Shown piece by piece: positions 29,701-39,660 of a stretch of DNA of 64,000 nt (position 1 is its first letter; each line of letters opens with the position of its first letter). A program made the position numbers and the translations under genes. The DNA is from Pseudocitrobacter corydidari (GTDB lineage: Bacteria; Pseudomonadota; Gammaproteobacteria; Enterobacterales; Enterobacteriaceae): assembly GCF_021172065.1 (NCBI RefSeq), contig NZ_CP087880.1, positions 1,464,583-1,528,582 of the forward strand, given 5' to 3'. Below the pieces are notes generated by a model. It saw only the letters and a program-made list of their open reading frames with translations, did no database searches and was not told the origin of the DNA.

Positions 29701-30297
29701 TCAACTCGCCGATTTAGGCCGCAAACTCTCATCAAATATCAGCCGTTTTCGCCCTTCTTCGACTGCGCGTAACGGTTCGACCTGATGCATCGTCTTTTTA
29801 CAACGTTCCACCAGCACCTGATATTCCCGTGTACCCTGCTTTTTCCACGCCATTTCCTGCTCGCTGAGCTCGCGAATGGCTTTCGCGGGGCTACCGATAA
29901 TCAGGTGATTCGCAGGCATCTCTGCTTTGGCTTTCACAAATGCTGCCGCGCCGACAATACTGTTTTCACCGATCACCGCGCCGTCCATCACTACAGCATT
30001 CATCCCGACAAGTGCGTTACGGCGTACGACGCAACCGTGCAGAATGGCGCTATGACCAATATGCCCGTCCTCTTCCACAACCGTGTCTTGCTCCGGAAAA
30101 CCGTGCATTACACAGTTATCCTGAATGTTCGCGCCATCTTTAATGACAATGCGACCAAAGTCGCCGCGCAGACTGGCGTTTGGCCCAACGTATACACCTT
30201 TACCCAGGATGACGTCGCCAATTAATACGGCGGTAGGATGCACATAGCTCTCGTCCGGCACCACCGGGGTTAAGCCGTCAATCTGATACACTGGCAT
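29701..30297 (-). CDS. paaY: PaaY, hexapeptide-repeat thioesterase of the phenylacetate pathway
   Basis: This 198-residue left-handed beta-helix protein resembles gamma-carbonic anhydrases. In E. coli PaaY hydrolyses ring-hydroxylated CoA dead-end products and helps PaaX regulation. Its hexapeptide repeats ([20 protein letters not shown]) and metal-ligand histidines ([19 protein letters not shown]) are visible. The start at 30297 follows GGGAGG; a longer frame begins five codons upstream. It overlaps the end of paaX by 20 bases, so the two are coupled. Confidence 0.95.
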   Translation of the reverse strand: MPVYQIDGLTPVVPDESYVHPTAVLIGDVILGKGVYVGPNASLRGDFGRIVIKDGANIQDNCVMHGFPEQDTVVEEDGHIGHSAILHGCVVRRNALVGMNAVVMDGAVIGENSIVGAAAFVKAKAEMPANHLIIGSPAKAIRELSEQEMAWKKQGTREYQVLVERCKKTMHQVEPLRAVEEGRKRLIFDESLRPKSAS

Positions 30298-31234
30298 AAG
30301 ACCTCCCTTCACTCACCGGCAACCCGCCAAATCGTTGATAGAACAGCGTACCCGGCGCAGGTAGTTCGCCCACCGGGGTTTCGCCTTTTTCGCTGACGAA
30401 GGCCAGCGCGGCGGGAGCCACACGTTGATAAATGTTGATACAGAGCTGACGCGCAGAGCCGCCGAGCCAGTGCGCCGGGAGCAGTTCTTCCGGCAGCAGC
30501 GGATCTTTCAGCACCACGCGGCGATAAAAGTGAATCAGTAGAAGTTGGATCTGGAAGCAACGTTCCGGAGTCAGTTCATCCGCATCTACGTCGCGCAATA
30601 ACGGCAGCAGCGGGCGGAACAACTGGATAAAGGTGTCGTACATGGCATTCTGCTCGGTCAGTTGCCAGCACTCTTCCACGCGTGCGCTCAATGCCGCGCG
30701 CGACAACGCCAGTGGGGAATGCGCTTCAAAGCAGATGACGTTTTCCGCCACACCCGCTTCATGCAGCAGTGACTGCACATCGGCCAGCTTTTGTGACGGC
30801 GAGGCCATCAGGCTGGGCGCTAGCGTGCCAAACCCTTGCCAGATAAGCTGTTTTTTGACGTCTGAAAGTGTTGCACGATCAAGCCCTTCGGAAAGCAACA
30901 GCAGCCAGGTGCCGTCCCAGGCCGGCGTTTCCGCACGATAGATTTTATTTTCCGCCCGGCGGGTTAAGCGCTGGCCTTTATCACTCAGGCGATAAAAGCT
31001 GCGGCGGCCAATGCGTTCCACATCCAGCCAGCCCTCTTTATTGAGGCGAAACAGCGCGGTACGGACAAAACGCTCCCCAAATCCCAGACCTTCAAGCATC
31101 GCCGCCAGGCTACCCAGCCAGACAGAACCGCCGCGATGCAACAGGGAATCACCATACAGCGAAGCAATCAGCGAGGTGCCGCTAATGGGCACCGATGACA
31201 CGGCCTGCTGAATGAAGGTATCGATTTTACTCAT
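30278..31234 (-). CDS. paaX: PaaX, phenylacetyl-CoA-responsive repressor
   Basis: This 318-residue regulator has an N-terminal winged helix (about residues 20-95; [20 protein letters not shown]), a PaaX dimerisation domain and a C-terminal domain. In E. coli it represses the divergent paaZ and paaA promoters until phenylacetyl-CoA, made by PaaK, binds. The start at 31234 gives the usual N-terminus MSKIDTFI; an ATG three codons upstream is possible. It is transcribed with paaY as a unit separate from the catabolic operon, with a REP element between. Confidence 0.95.
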   Translation of the reverse strand: MSKIDTFIQQAVSSVPISGTSLIASLYGDSLLHRGGSVWLGSLAAMLEGLGFGERFVRTALFRLNKEGWLDVERIGRRSFYRLSDKGQRLTRRAENKIYRAETPAWDGTWLLLLSEGLDRATLSDVKKQLIWQGFGTLAPSLMASPSQKLADVQSLLHEAGVAENVICFEAHSPLALSRAALSARVEECWQLTEQNAMYDTFIQLFRPLLPLLRDVDADELTPERCFQIQLLLIHFYRRVVLKDPLLPEELLPAHWLGGSARQLCINIYQRVAPAALAFVSEKGETPVGELPAPGTLFYQRFGGLPVSEGRSYASVSD

Positions 31235-31298
31235 CTGATTCATCCTGTTGTTATTGTTTTGATTTATGAATCATAGCATAGGTATGAATCGTAGTTTT

Positions 31299-31373
31299 GC
31301 CGGGGGCGGCTGCGCCTTGCCCGGCCTACCATCCCCTGTAGGCCGGATAAGGCACAGCGCGCCGCCATCCGGC
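31299..31373. repeat. REP/BIME element between paaK and paaX
   Basis: Two REP-like arms (GCCGGGGGCGGCTGCGCC and GCGCGCCGCCATCCGGC) enclose inverted GGCCTAC and GTAGGCC. It fills most of the gap between paaX and the end of paaK and may stabilise the catabolic mRNA 3' end. Confidence 0.7.
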
Positions 31374-31377
31374 AATG

Positions 31378-32691
31378 TTACACGCTGGCTATCTTGCGCA
31401 AATCAAACACCCTGCACGCTTTGCCTTCAGAGCGCGGGATCGCGCCGCAGTTAACGATCGTCACATCGGTGGAAATCCCGACCATCGATTTAATGCGGTG
31501 ACGCAACTGGTGGCACACCTGGCAACGCTGTTCGTGGCTCAGGTACAGGCTACTCTCTTTCAGCTCCACCTGTATCGACAGCGAATCAAGATGGCCGCGA
31601 CGGTTAACTTCCAGCTGGTAATGCGGCGAAAGATGCTCAAACTTCACAATCTCTTCTTCCAACTGAGACGGGAAGACGTTCACACCGCGGATAATCAGCA
31701 TATCGTCGCTGCGTCCGCTAATGCGATCCATACGACGCATGGTGCGGGCGGTACCTGGCAGCAGACGTGTCAGATCGCGGGTGCGATAGCGGATCACCGG
31801 CAGCGCTTCTTTGGTCAACGTAGTGAAAAGCAGTTCACCATGCTCACCGTCATTCAGCACCGTACCATCGTTCGGGTTAACAATTTCCGGATAGAAGTGG
31901 TCTTCCCAGATGGTCGGGCCATCGGCGGTTTCGATACACTCCATTGCCACGCCAGGGCCCATCACTTCCGACAAACCGTAGATATCCAGCGCGGTAATAC
32001 CCAGACGACGTTCAATCTCTTTACGCATCGCCATCGTCCACGGCTCTGCGCCAAACACGCCGACGCGCAGGGAACATTGCGTCGCATCGCCGCCCATCTG
32101 GCGTTCCAGCTCTTCAATCAGGTTCAGACAGTAGGACGGCGTCACCATAATCATATCCGGCTGGAAATCACGGATAAGCTGCGCCTGTTTCTCCGTCTGG
32201 CCACCGGACATCGGGATAACCGTCGCTCCCAAACGTTCCGCGCCGTAGTGCGCGCCCAGCCCGCCGGTGAAAAGGCCGTAGCCGTAAGCGACGTGGATTT
32301 TATCTTTCGGCGTGCCGCCTGCTGCGCGCAGAGAACGCGCCACAATATCGGCCCAGATATTGATGTCATTCTGAGTGTAACCGACCACGGTCGGCTTACC
32401 GGTCGTGCCGGAAGAGGCATGCACGCGCACCACCTGCTCCATCGGTACGGCAAACATGCCGAACGGATAGTTATCACGCAGATCCTGTTTGGTGGTGCAC
32501 GGGAATTTTTCGATATCTTTCAGTTCCTTGAAGTCATCCGGGTGAACGCCCGCTTCATCGAATTTGCGGCGATACATCGGCACATTTTCGTAGGCGTGTT
32601 TCAGGGTCCACTTCAGGCGTTGCGTTTGCAGTGCCTGCAGTTCGTCCAGCGATGCTTTTTCGATTGGGTCCAGCTTTGTATTTGTTGTCAT
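31378..32691 (-). CDS. paaK: Phenylacetate-CoA ligase
   Basis: This 437-residue AMP-forming ligase activates phenylacetate to phenylacetyl-CoA, the first committed step and source of the PaaX inducer. The ATP-phosphate loop (HASSGTTGKPTVVGYT) and the adenylate-forming signature (YGLSEVMGPGVAMEC) are present, and length equals E. coli PaaK. The start at 32691 was chosen for the family N-terminus; the open frame extends 12 codons further without a site. It is the last catabolic gene of the operon, 28 bases after paaJ. Confidence 0.96.
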   Translation of the reverse strand: MTTNTKLDPIEKASLDELQALQTQRLKWTLKHAYENVPMYRRKFDEAGVHPDDFKELKDIEKFPCTTKQDLRDNYPFGMFAVPMEQVVRVHASSGTTGKPTVVGYTQNDINIWADIVARSLRAAGGTPKDKIHVAYGYGLFTGGLGAHYGAERLGATVIPMSGGQTEKQAQLIRDFQPDMIMVTPSYCLNLIEELERQMGGDATQCSLRVGVFGAEPWTMAMRKEIERRLGITALDIYGLSEVMGPGVAMECIETADGPTIWEDHFYPEIVNPNDGTVLNDGEHGELLFTTLTKEALPVIRYRTRDLTRLLPGTARTMRRMDRISGRSDDMLIIRGVNVFPSQLEEEIVKFEHLSPHYQLEVNRRGHLDSLSIQVELKESSLYLSHEQRCQVCHQLRHRIKSMVGISTDVTIVNCGAIPRSEGKACRVFDLRKIASV

Positions 32692-32719
32692 TATAGGGTA
32701 CTCGCAGGTAAAAATTAGC

Positions 32720-33925
32720 TCACACACGCTCCAGGATCATGGCAATGCCCTGACCCACACCAACACACATCGTACACAGGGCGTAGCGGCCCTGACGGCG
32801 CTGCAGCTCAAGGCTGGCGGAAAGTGCCAGTCTCGCGCCGCTCATACCTAACGGATGGCCTAAGGCGATGGCGCCTCCGTTCGGGTTAATATGCGACGCC
32901 TCATCCGGCAGCCCTAACTGTCTGAGCACCCCCAGCGCCTGCGCGGCGAAGGCCTCGTTCAGTTCGATAACGTCCATATCGGTGATACTTAAGCCCGCAC
33001 GCTCCAGCACTCTACGCACGGCAGGTACCGGGCCTAATCCCATCAGGCGCGGTTCCACGCCTGCGGTCGCCATGGCAACGATACGCGCGCGCGGCGTCAG
33101 CCCCTGCGCGATGGCCTGCTGCTCGCTGGCGATAATCAGCGCCGCTGCGCCATCGTTCACGCCCGAGGCGTTACCCGCCGTGATCACGCCATTCGCGCGG
33201 AACGGCGCTTTCAGTTTGCCCAGCTGTTCCAGCGTGGTTTCCGGACGCAGATGTTCGTCATCCAGCACCTCGGTAAACGTGCCCTTTTTACCTGGCACGC
33301 GCACCGCGACAATCTCTTCAGCAAACACGCCATCGCGTTGGGCTTTGGCGGCTCGCTGTTGGCTGCGATAAGCGAAAGCATCCTGATCGGCGCGGCTGAT
33401 ATTTAACAATTCGGCTACATTCTCTGCCGTTTCCGGCATGCTGTCAGTACCAAATTGTTGCTGCATGAGCGGGTTCACAAAACGCCAGCCGATGGTGGTA
33501 TCAAACATCTCGGCCTGACGCTGGAAAGGCGCGGTAGCCTTGCCCATCACAAACGGCGCACGCGACATCGACTCCACGCCACCCGCCACCAGCAGGTCGG
33601 CATCACCGGCTTTAATCGCGCGGGCCGCAAAGCCAATCGCATCCAGGCCAGAGCCGCAAAGGCGGTTAATGGTGGTACCGGAAACATCCTGCGGATAGCC
33701 CGCCAGCAGCAGCGCCATACGCGCCACATCGCGGTTATCTTCCCCGGCCTGGTTAGCACAACCGAGGATCACATCGTCAATACGGGTTGGGTCGAGCTTT
33801 GGGTTACGCGCCAGCAGTTCACGCAGCGGCACGGCGGCGAGGTCGTCGGCGCGAACGCCCGACAGCGCGCCCGCGTAGCGGCCAATCGGAGTACGAATTC
33901 CGTCACAAATAAATGCATCACGCAT
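32720..33925 (-). CDS. paaJ: 3-oxoadipyl-CoA/3-oxo-5,6-dehydrosuberyl-CoA thiolase
   Basis: This 401-residue thiolase cleaves 3-oxo-5,6-didehydrosuberyl-CoA and, at the pathway end, 3-oxoadipyl-CoA to acetyl-CoA and succinyl-CoA. The nucleophilic Cys is in NRLCGSGLDAI, with GHPLGMSGAR and the C-terminal CVGVGQG active-site loops. The start overlaps the paaI stop by one base (TGATG). Because 3-oxoadipyl-CoA is also the end product of the protocatechuate branch, PaaJ could serve the pcaHG route in this genome. Confidence 0.96.
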   Translation of the reverse strand: MRDAFICDGIRTPIGRYAGALSGVRADDLAAVPLRELLARNPKLDPTRIDDVILGCANQAGEDNRDVARMALLLAGYPQDVSGTTINRLCGSGLDAIGFAARAIKAGDADLLVAGGVESMSRAPFVMGKATAPFQRQAEMFDTTIGWRFVNPLMQQQFGTDSMPETAENVAELLNISRADQDAFAYRSQQRAAKAQRDGVFAEEIVAVRVPGKKGTFTEVLDDEHLRPETTLEQLGKLKAPFRANGVITAGNASGVNDGAAALIIASEQQAIAQGLTPRARIVAMATAGVEPRLMGLGPVPAVRRVLERAGLSITDMDVIELNEAFAAQALGVLRQLGLPDEASHINPNGGAIALGHPLGMSGARLALSASLELQRRQGRYALCTMCVGVGQGIAMILERV

Positions 33926-34344
33926 CAGGCTTCTCCTGTTACCGTGCCGCCGATGCGGTGGGATTTACCGCGAAACAGGGCTACCGTTTTTTGTTGTTGG
34001 TTCACAATTTCAATGTCATAGACGCCAGTCTGTTTACCCTGATGTTTTACCCGGGCGGTGGCGGTGAGTTTGTCGCCCGCAAAGCCAGGTCGCAGGAAAT
34101 CTATCGAGCAGCCGGAAGCCACTGCCGCCAGCCCCTGGCTGTTACAGGCGTAAGCAAAGGCGGTATCCGCCAGTGAAAACAGTTGCCCGCCGTGGCAGGT
34201 CTGGTGACCATTCAACATGTGCGGCGCGACGGTCATGGTGAGCACCGCATAACCTTCATCCATTTCGATAATGTCGATACCCAATGCCTGTGCGCAGGTG
34301 TCGCGCTCATACATTGCGTGGGCATTACGCCAGGCGTTACTCAT
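33925..34344 (-). CDS. paaI: Hydroxyphenylacetyl-CoA thioesterase PaaI
   Basis: This 139-residue hotdog-fold thioesterase releases CoA from misformed hydroxyphenylacetyl-CoA and acts as a safety valve of the pathway. The catalytic region (NGHQTCHGGQLFSLADTAFA) is intact. The start at 34344 overlaps the paaH stop by eight bases and gives the family N-terminus; the longer frame is inside paaH. Confidence 0.95.
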   Translation of the reverse strand: MSNAWRNAHAMYERDTCAQALGIDIIEMDEGYAVLTMTVAPHMLNGHQTCHGGQLFSLADTAFAYACNSQGLAAVASGCSIDFLRPGFAGDKLTATARVKHQGKQTGVYDIEIVNQQQKTVALFRGKSHRIGGTVTGEA

Positions 34345-35752
34345 GGTGATTCTCCAGCAGCGCACGCTGGCGCAGTAAAGAAGATGGACGGTAGCGTTCT
34401 TCGCCGTAATGGGCTTGCAGGTTTTCCAGTACGCGCAGCACGTTCTGCCAGCCCAGCTCAGCGCCCCACTGCAACGGCCCTTTCGGGTAGTTCACCCCAA
34501 GGCGCATCGCCGTATCGATATCCTGTTCGCTGGCAACGTGTTTCTGCACCGCATCCAGCGCTTCATTCGCCAGCATCGCCACCGTGCGCCACACCAAAAG
34601 CCCCGGATAATCGGCAATTTGCAGCACTTTTTTGCCCTGCTGCTGGAAGTAGTGCACGGCTTGATCGGTATCGGCCTGCACGTTGGTCTGCGCAGCAGCC
34701 AGCACCACCACATCGCCTTCAATCCGGTCGAACACCACAACCGGGCGCTGATGGCGCATTGCCAGCGCCAGCGCGGTTTCACCTTGCGTTTCAATCAGCA
34801 GGAGATCGTCAATAGTGACACTGTCACCATTTTCTGTAATCTCGCCTGGAACGGCTGAAACCGCTGACAGATACGGGTCAGAGACGGCTTCAACCGGCCA
34901 GCGATACACACCTTGCCCGCTCTTTTTACCAAGTCGTCCGCCCAGCACCAGTTCCTGTTGCAGCAGCGATGGTAAGAAGCGGCGGTCCTGCCAGAAGGCG
35001 TTGAACACCGAACTGGTGACCGCAAAGTTCACGTCATGACCAATCATGTCAGTCAGCGCCAGCGGGCCCATCGGGAAGCCACCGCCTTCACGCAGCGACG
35101 AATCAATCACTTCAGGTGTCGCAACCTGTTCTTCCAGCGCACGCCAGGCTTCGGCATAGAAGGGACGCGCAATGCGGTTGACGATAAAGCCCGGCGTTGA
35201 ACGGCAGCGCACCGGCTTTTTGCCCCACGCGGCTACGCAGTTACACAGGGTTTCCGCCACTTCTGGCGACGTTGCCAGCCCACTCACCACTTCCACCAGC
35301 TTCATCACCGGTGCCGGGTTAAAGAAGTGCAGCCCCGCGACGCGCTCCGGGAAACGCACGTCCGCGGCAATCGCGGTAATCGAAATCGACGAGGTGTTGC
35401 TGGTCAGCAGCGTTTGCGGCGGGCAAATTTCCGCCAGTTGGCTGAACAACGCTTTTTTCACCTCCAGCCGTTCAGAGGCTGCTTCAATCACCAGGTTCGC
35501 CGGCGCCAGCGAAGCGATATCCGCCACCGCATAGATTTTTTTCAGCGTTCTTTCGCACGCCTCCGCGCTCAGCTTGCCGCGCGACACGCGAGAGGTCAGA
35601 CGCTGACGGATACCGTCAATAGCGCGGGTGAGCGCATCCTGATTGATATCAAACAACAGCACGTCGTGCCCTGCGGCGGCGGCCACTTCAGCGATGCCTG
35701 CGCCCATCGTGCCGCTGCCGATCACCGCAACCGTTTTGATTTCATGACTCAT
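34337..35752 (-). CDS. paaH: 3-hydroxyadipyl-CoA dehydrogenase
   Basis: This 471-residue NAD-dependent dehydrogenase oxidises 3-hydroxyadipyl-CoA to 3-oxoadipyl-CoA. It has an N-terminal Rossmann fold (VIGSGTMGAGIAEVAAAAG) and two 3-hydroxyacyl-CoA dehydrogenase C-terminal domains, as in E. coli PaaH (about 475 residues). The HFFNPAPVMKLVE motif contains the catalytic His. It is four bases after paaG and overlaps paaI. Confidence 0.96.
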   Translation of the reverse strand: MSHEIKTVAVIGSGTMGAGIAEVAAAAGHDVLLFDINQDALTRAIDGIRQRLTSRVSRGKLSAEACERTLKKIYAVADIASLAPANLVIEAASERLEVKKALFSQLAEICPPQTLLTSNTSSISITAIAADVRFPERVAGLHFFNPAPVMKLVEVVSGLATSPEVAETLCNCVAAWGKKPVRCRSTPGFIVNRIARPFYAEAWRALEEQVATPEVIDSSLREGGGFPMGPLALTDMIGHDVNFAVTSSVFNAFWQDRRFLPSLLQQELVLGGRLGKKSGQGVYRWPVEAVSDPYLSAVSAVPGEITENGDSVTIDDLLLIETQGETALALAMRHQRPVVVFDRIEGDVVVLAAAQTNVQADTDQAVHYFQQQGKKVLQIADYPGLLVWRTVAMLANEALDAVQKHVASEQDIDTAMRLGVNYPKGPLQWGAELGWQNVLRVLENLQAHYGEERYRPSSLLRQRALLENHHE

Positions 35753-35755
35753 GGC

Positions 35756-36544
35756 TTATTTCCCACTGAACTGTGGTGGACGTTTGGCCAGAAACGCGCT
35801 GACGCCTTCGCGATAGTCATCGCTGCGCCCGGCCATACGCTGGAAATCGCGCTCGATATCCAGCTGTTGATCCAGCGTGTGAGTTTCGGAGGCCAGCAGC
35901 GCCTGCTTGATAAGCCCTAAACCGTAGGTCGGCTGGGTGGCTAAATGGCGTGCCAGCGTCAGGCTGGTATCTGCCAGTTCGGCGTCATCCACCACCTGCC
36001 AGATCATGCCCCACTGTTGCGCCTGCTCGGCGCTCATTTTGTCGCCCAGCAACGCCAGCCCCATGGCGCGCGCACGCCCGGCAGTGCGCGGCAGCAGCCA
36101 GGTGCCGCCGCAATCCGGTACCAGGCCCAGCTTACTGAACGCCATCACAAAATTGGCTGAACGCGCAGCAATCACCATGTCGCAGCCCAGTGCCAGCGTT
36201 GCGCCTGCGCCTGCCGCCACACCATTCACCGCAGCAATCACCGGTTTCGGCAGCTTTGCCAGACGGCGCACCAGCGGGTTATAAAAACGTTCAACGGACA
36301 TCCCCAGATCCGGGGCCGGACCGTTGGGATCGACGTTGCGATCGTTCAGATCCTGCCCCGCGCAAAAGCCGCGCCCTGCGCCGGTAATCAGCAGGCAGCG
36401 GATGGTGTCGTCGCGTTCCGCCTGCTTCAGGCATTCGGCCAGTTGCTGATGCATCACATCATTAAAGCTGTTGAGACGTTCCGGGCGATTAAGCGTTATG
36501 GTCATTACGCCCTGCTCAACATGACTCAAAATAAAAGCATCCAC
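35756..36544 (-). CDS. paaG: Oxepin-CoA forming isomerase (1,2-epoxyphenylacetyl-CoA isomerase)
   Basis: This 262-residue crotonase-fold enzyme converts the ring 1,2-epoxide to oxepin-CoA. The oxyanion-hole motifs GRGFCAGQDL and GVAAGAGATLALG are present. The initiator at 36544 is GTG: it lines up with the E. coli start and no in-frame ATG occurs near it. The gene follows paaF by two bases. Confidence 0.94.
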   Translation of the reverse strand: MDAFILSHVEQGVMTITLNRPERLNSFNDVMHQQLAECLKQAERDDTIRCLLITGAGRGFCAGQDLNDRNVDPNGPAPDLGMSVERFYNPLVRRLAKLPKPVIAAVNGVAAGAGATLALGCDMVIAARSANFVMAFSKLGLVPDCGGTWLLPRTAGRARAMGLALLGDKMSAEQAQQWGMIWQVVDDAELADTSLTLARHLATQPTYGLGLIKQALLASETHTLDQQLDIERDFQRMAGRSDDYREGVSAFLAKRPPQFSGK

Positions 36545-36546
36545 GA

Positions 36547-37314
36547 TTAACGTCCTTTAAATTCTGGTTGGCGTTTTTGCAGGAAGGCATTAATGCCTTC
36601 CTGACGATCTTCGGTTGCGCTCAGCAGCGTAAACAGCTGGCGTTCCTGTTGCAGACCCGCATGCAGCCCCACTTCCTGCGACTGACGCAGCGCCTGTTTT
36701 GCCGCCTGTAATGCCAGCGGTGAATGGCGGGCGATGGTCTTTGCCAGTTTCAGGGCGTATTCGAGGGTTAAGCCCGCCGGGTAGACGTCGCTCACCAGCC
36801 CGGCCTGCTGCGCCTGATGAACGTCAATCGCTTCACCCGTCAGCACCATACGGCTGGCAAGCGCCTTACCGACGCTGCGAATTAAACGCTGAGTGCCGCC
36901 CGCGCCTGGCATAATGCCGAGGGTGATTTCCGGCAGGCCAAAACGGGCGTTATCGCCCGCGACCACCGTGTCGCACAGCAGCACGAGTTCGCAGCCTGCG
37001 CCCAGCGCATAGCCATTAACGGCGGCAATCAGCGGCTTATTAAACGCATCGATTCGCGCCCATAAACGCGGGCGAATATCGTTGAGCGTGGCGGGCATAT
37101 CGTTGGCCGCCATCTCGTTAAGATCTGCGCCGGCTGCGAAGAAACGGTCATTGCCGAAGATGACGCAGGCAGAAATGTCCGCATCGCGCGCGGCCTTTTC
37201 AAGTTCGCTGGCGATTTGCTCCAGCAAGGCATTGTTGAGGGCATTGCGCGCCTGTGGGCGATTCAGCGTCAGCAGCAGCACGCGCTCGTGGCGTGCAACG
37301 ATCAGTTCGCTCAT
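36547..37314 (-). CDS. paaF: 2,3-dehydroadipyl-CoA hydratase
   Basis: This 255-residue crotonase-fold hydratase makes 3-hydroxyadipyl-CoA. Motifs ACVIFGNDRFFAAGADLNEM and NGYALGAGCELVLLCD form the oxyanion hole, and the catalytic glutamate lies in LPEITLGIMPGAGG. The ATG at 37312-37314 overlaps the paaE stop by four bases. Confidence 0.95.
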   Translation of the reverse strand: MSELIVARHERVLLLTLNRPQARNALNNALLEQIASELEKAARDADISACVIFGNDRFFAAGADLNEMAANDMPATLNDIRPRLWARIDAFNKPLIAAVNGYALGAGCELVLLCDTVVAGDNARFGLPEITLGIMPGAGGTQRLIRSVGKALASRMVLTGEAIDVHQAQQAGLVSDVYPAGLTLEYALKLAKTIARHSPLALQAAKQALRQSQEVGLHAGLQQERQLFTLLSATEDRQEGINAFLQKRQPEFKGR

Positions 37315-38381
37315 GCCATCCCCTTCGCGTCAAAGTCGACAATCACGCCATCGCCTTTCGGCAGCGCCTGGCAGCTCAGCACATAGCCCGCCGCCACTTC
37401 ATCAGGCTCAAGGCTGTAGTTGGTTGCCATCTCCACTTCGCCGCGCAACACTTTGCACTTACAGGTGGCGCAGACGCCGCCTTTGCAGGCATACGGCAGG
37501 TCAGCGCCCTGACGCAGCGCAGCGTCCAGAATGCTGTCATCCTCTGCATTCAGGGAGATCTGACGGTCACGCCCATCGTGACGAATCGTCACGCTGCGGC
37601 CTTCAGCCTGTACGGTAGAGACGCGTTTAATGGTGCTGCCCGGTGTGTTAAAGCGCTCCAGGTGAATCGCTTTCTCCGGCATACCTAATGCGCGCAACGC
37701 GGTTTCCGCGTCATCCATCATCGCCGCCGGGCCGCAGATAAACGCTTCATCAAGCTGATCGAACTGCACCAGATTGCGCGCCAGCGCGTGCAGTTTTTCA
37801 GTGTTGATATGGCCGGACAGCAGTTCGCTCTCGACCGTCTCCTGGCTGAAGAGGTTGATCAGTTGTAAACGCTGCGGATATTTATCTTTCAGGTCTGCCA
37901 GCGCCTGGCGGAACATCATGCTTTGGCTGCTGCGGTTGCCGTAAATCAGCGTGAACTGGCTATTGGCTTCGGTGGTCAGCGTGGCTTCAATAATCGCCAG
38001 CATCGGCGTGATACCAGAACCGGCGGCAATCGCCAGATAGCGTGCTGTGCGCTCTGCCTGCGGCTGATAGCCAAAATGGCCCTGCGGCACCATCACCTCA
38101 AACGCCATGCCTTGCTTAATATCACTCTGGGCGAAGCGGGAGAAACGCCCGCCTTCAATGGCTTTCACCGCAACGCTAATCTGCCCCGGCGTGCCGGTGC
38201 GGCAGATGGAGTAGCAGCGGCGCAGCTCTTCCCCGCCAATGCGGGTTTTCAGCGTCAGGTGCTGACCAGGACGGAAAGCGTAAGCCTCCCGTAACGTGTC
38301 GGGTACGGCAAAAGTAATGGTCACCGCATCGCGGGTTTCCGGTTCCACTTTTGCCACCGTAAGCGAATGAAACGTCGTCAT
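37311..38381 (-). CDS. paaE: Phenylacetyl-CoA epoxidase reductase subunit
   Basis: This 356-residue reductase passes electrons from NADPH via FAD to a plant-type [2Fe-2S] cluster and on to the PaaABC oxygenase. Domains in order are an FAD-binding barrel (RRCYSICR), an NAD-binding domain (AAGSGITPMLAII) and a C-terminal ferredoxin with cysteines CKGGVCATCKC and a later Cys in VLSCQALP. The start at 38381 matches the family N-terminus MTTFHSLTV. Confidence 0.95.
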   Translation of the reverse strand: MTTFHSLTVAKVEPETRDAVTITFAVPDTLREAYAFRPGQHLTLKTRIGGEELRRCYSICRTGTPGQISVAVKAIEGGRFSRFAQSDIKQGMAFEVMVPQGHFGYQPQAERTARYLAIAAGSGITPMLAIIEATLTTEANSQFTLIYGNRSSQSMMFRQALADLKDKYPQRLQLINLFSQETVESELLSGHINTEKLHALARNLVQFDQLDEAFICGPAAMMDDAETALRALGMPEKAIHLERFNTPGSTIKRVSTVQAEGRSVTIRHDGRDRQISLNAEDDSILDAALRQGADLPYACKGGVCATCKCKVLRGEVEMATNYSLEPDEVAAGYVLSCQALPKGDGVIVDFDAKGMA

Positions 38382-38388
38382 GGCAACC

Positions 38389-38886
38389 TCAAATACATTT
38401 GAAATAGTCGAAGGGTTCGCGGCAGCTATCGCAGCGGTAGAGCGCTTTGCAGGCCGTCGAACCAAATTCGCTGATAAGCGAGGTATGGGTGCTGCCGCAA
38501 CGCGGGCAGGTCACATCCTCAGGAACCGATGCGTGGCAGGCGTGGGCCTGCGGGGGACTAATGCCATACTGGCGTAAGCGCTCGCGGGCATCGGCGTTCA
38601 TCCAGTCAGTGGTCCAGGCAGGGTCGAGTTGCAGCACAATATGCACCGGCGTGAAGCCGTGTTCGGTCATCACGTCGCGGATGGCCCCCAGCAGATGCTC
38701 GGTGGCCGGGCAGCCGGAATAGGTCGGCGTAAAGCCAATCTCCCAACCGTCACCCTGCGGGGCGACGCTGCGCACCATGCCTAAATCGGTGATGGTTAAC
38801 ACCGGCACTTCCGGGTCGGGGATCTCGCTCAGTAAGCGCCAGATCTCATGCACTTTCGAGGGTGCTATCGCGGCAATTCGTTGCAC
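38389..38886 (-). CDS. paaD: PaaD, iron-sulfur assembly factor for the epoxidase
   Basis: This 165-residue MIP18/DUF59 protein is needed for a functional epoxidase, probably in cluster maturation. It has an N-terminal DUF59 domain (DPEVPVLTITDLGMV; SGCPATEHL) and a C-terminal zinc-ribbon-like cysteine set (CPRCGSTHT and YRCDSC). The initiator is GTG at 38886, directly after AGGAGG, giving exactly the K-12 length. The longer ATG-led frame lies inside paaC and lacks a site. Confidence 0.93.
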   Translation of the reverse strand: MQRIAAIAPSKVHEIWRLLSEIPDPEVPVLTITDLGMVRSVAPQGDGWEIGFTPTYSGCPATEHLLGAIRDVMTEHGFTPVHIVLQLDPAWTTDWMNADARERLRQYGISPPQAHACHASVPEDVTCPRCGSTHTSLISEFGSTACKALYRCDSCREPFDYFKCI

Positions 38887-38899
38887 TATGACCTCCTGA

Positions 38900-39652
38900 T
38901 TACCACTGAAGTGCGGGGTAGATACGTTGCAGATACTGCATTTCCGCCAGCATCGGCCCCAGATGTTCCGTATGCAGCCCCTGTTTCCCGCCGGTACGGA
39001 AAGCCGCTTCTTCCGGCAATTGCAGGCAGGCATCCGCAAGCGCGTCGCGCACGGTGGTCTCCCACTCGTCTTTCAGTTCGCGCACATCAACGGCAATGCC
39101 CTGCTCAATCAGTTCCTGCTCAACGGCATCCACTTCGAATAGTTCGCGGGTGAAGCGCCAGACGTTGTTCAGCGCCTGCTGCATTTTTTGTGCGGACTCC
39201 GACGTACCGTCACCCATGCGCACCAGCCAGCCGCGGCTGAATCGCAGGTGATAACGCACTTCTTTAATCGATTTGGCGGCGATAGCGGCAATTTGCGCAT
39301 CGCGGCTGTTTACCAGACGGCTGTAGAGCGCGACGTGCCAGGCATCCATCAGAAACTGACGGGCGATGGTATCGGCAAAGTTGCCGTTCGGTTGTTCTAC
39401 CAGCAGCAGGTTGCTGAACTGGCGTTCTTCACGACCATAGGCCAGTGTGTCTTCATCGCCGCTGCCGTAGCATTCGGCGGCGTAGTTCAGGAAGTTGCGC
39501 GCCTGACCGAGTAAATCGAGGCCGATGTTCGCCAGCGCCAGGTCAATCTCCAGCTCCGGCGCATGGCCGCACCAGGCACCCAGACGCTGCGAGAGCACCA
39601 GGCCGTTGTCGCCCAAACGCTGGGCATAAATCGCGACGGAATTTTTAGTCAT
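38900..39652 (-). CDS. paaC: Phenylacetyl-CoA epoxidase structural subunit PaaC
   Basis: This 250-residue ferritin-like helical protein pairs with PaaA in the epoxidase complex but has lost most diiron ligands. Segments LANIGLDLLGQARNFLNYAAE and KSIKEVRYHLRFSRGW match E. coli PaaC. The start at 39652 follows GAGGTGGG. It lies eight bases after paaB. Confidence 0.95.
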   Translation of the reverse strand: MTKNSVAIYAQRLGDNGLVLSQRLGAWCGHAPELEIDLALANIGLDLLGQARNFLNYAAECYGSGDEDTLAYGREERQFSNLLLVEQPNGNFADTIARQFLMDAWHVALYSRLVNSRDAQIAAIAAKSIKEVRYHLRFSRGWLVRMGDGTSESAQKMQQALNNVWRFTRELFEVDAVEQELIEQGIAVDVRELKDEWETTVRDALADACLQLPEEAAFRTGGKQGLHTEHLGPMLAEMQYLQRIYPALQW

Positions 39653-39660
39653 CACCCACC

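Noticed and set aside
31375..32718. 447-codon frame opposite paaK on the plus strand
   Set aside because: It is a shadow frame; paaK on the minus strand is fully conserved.
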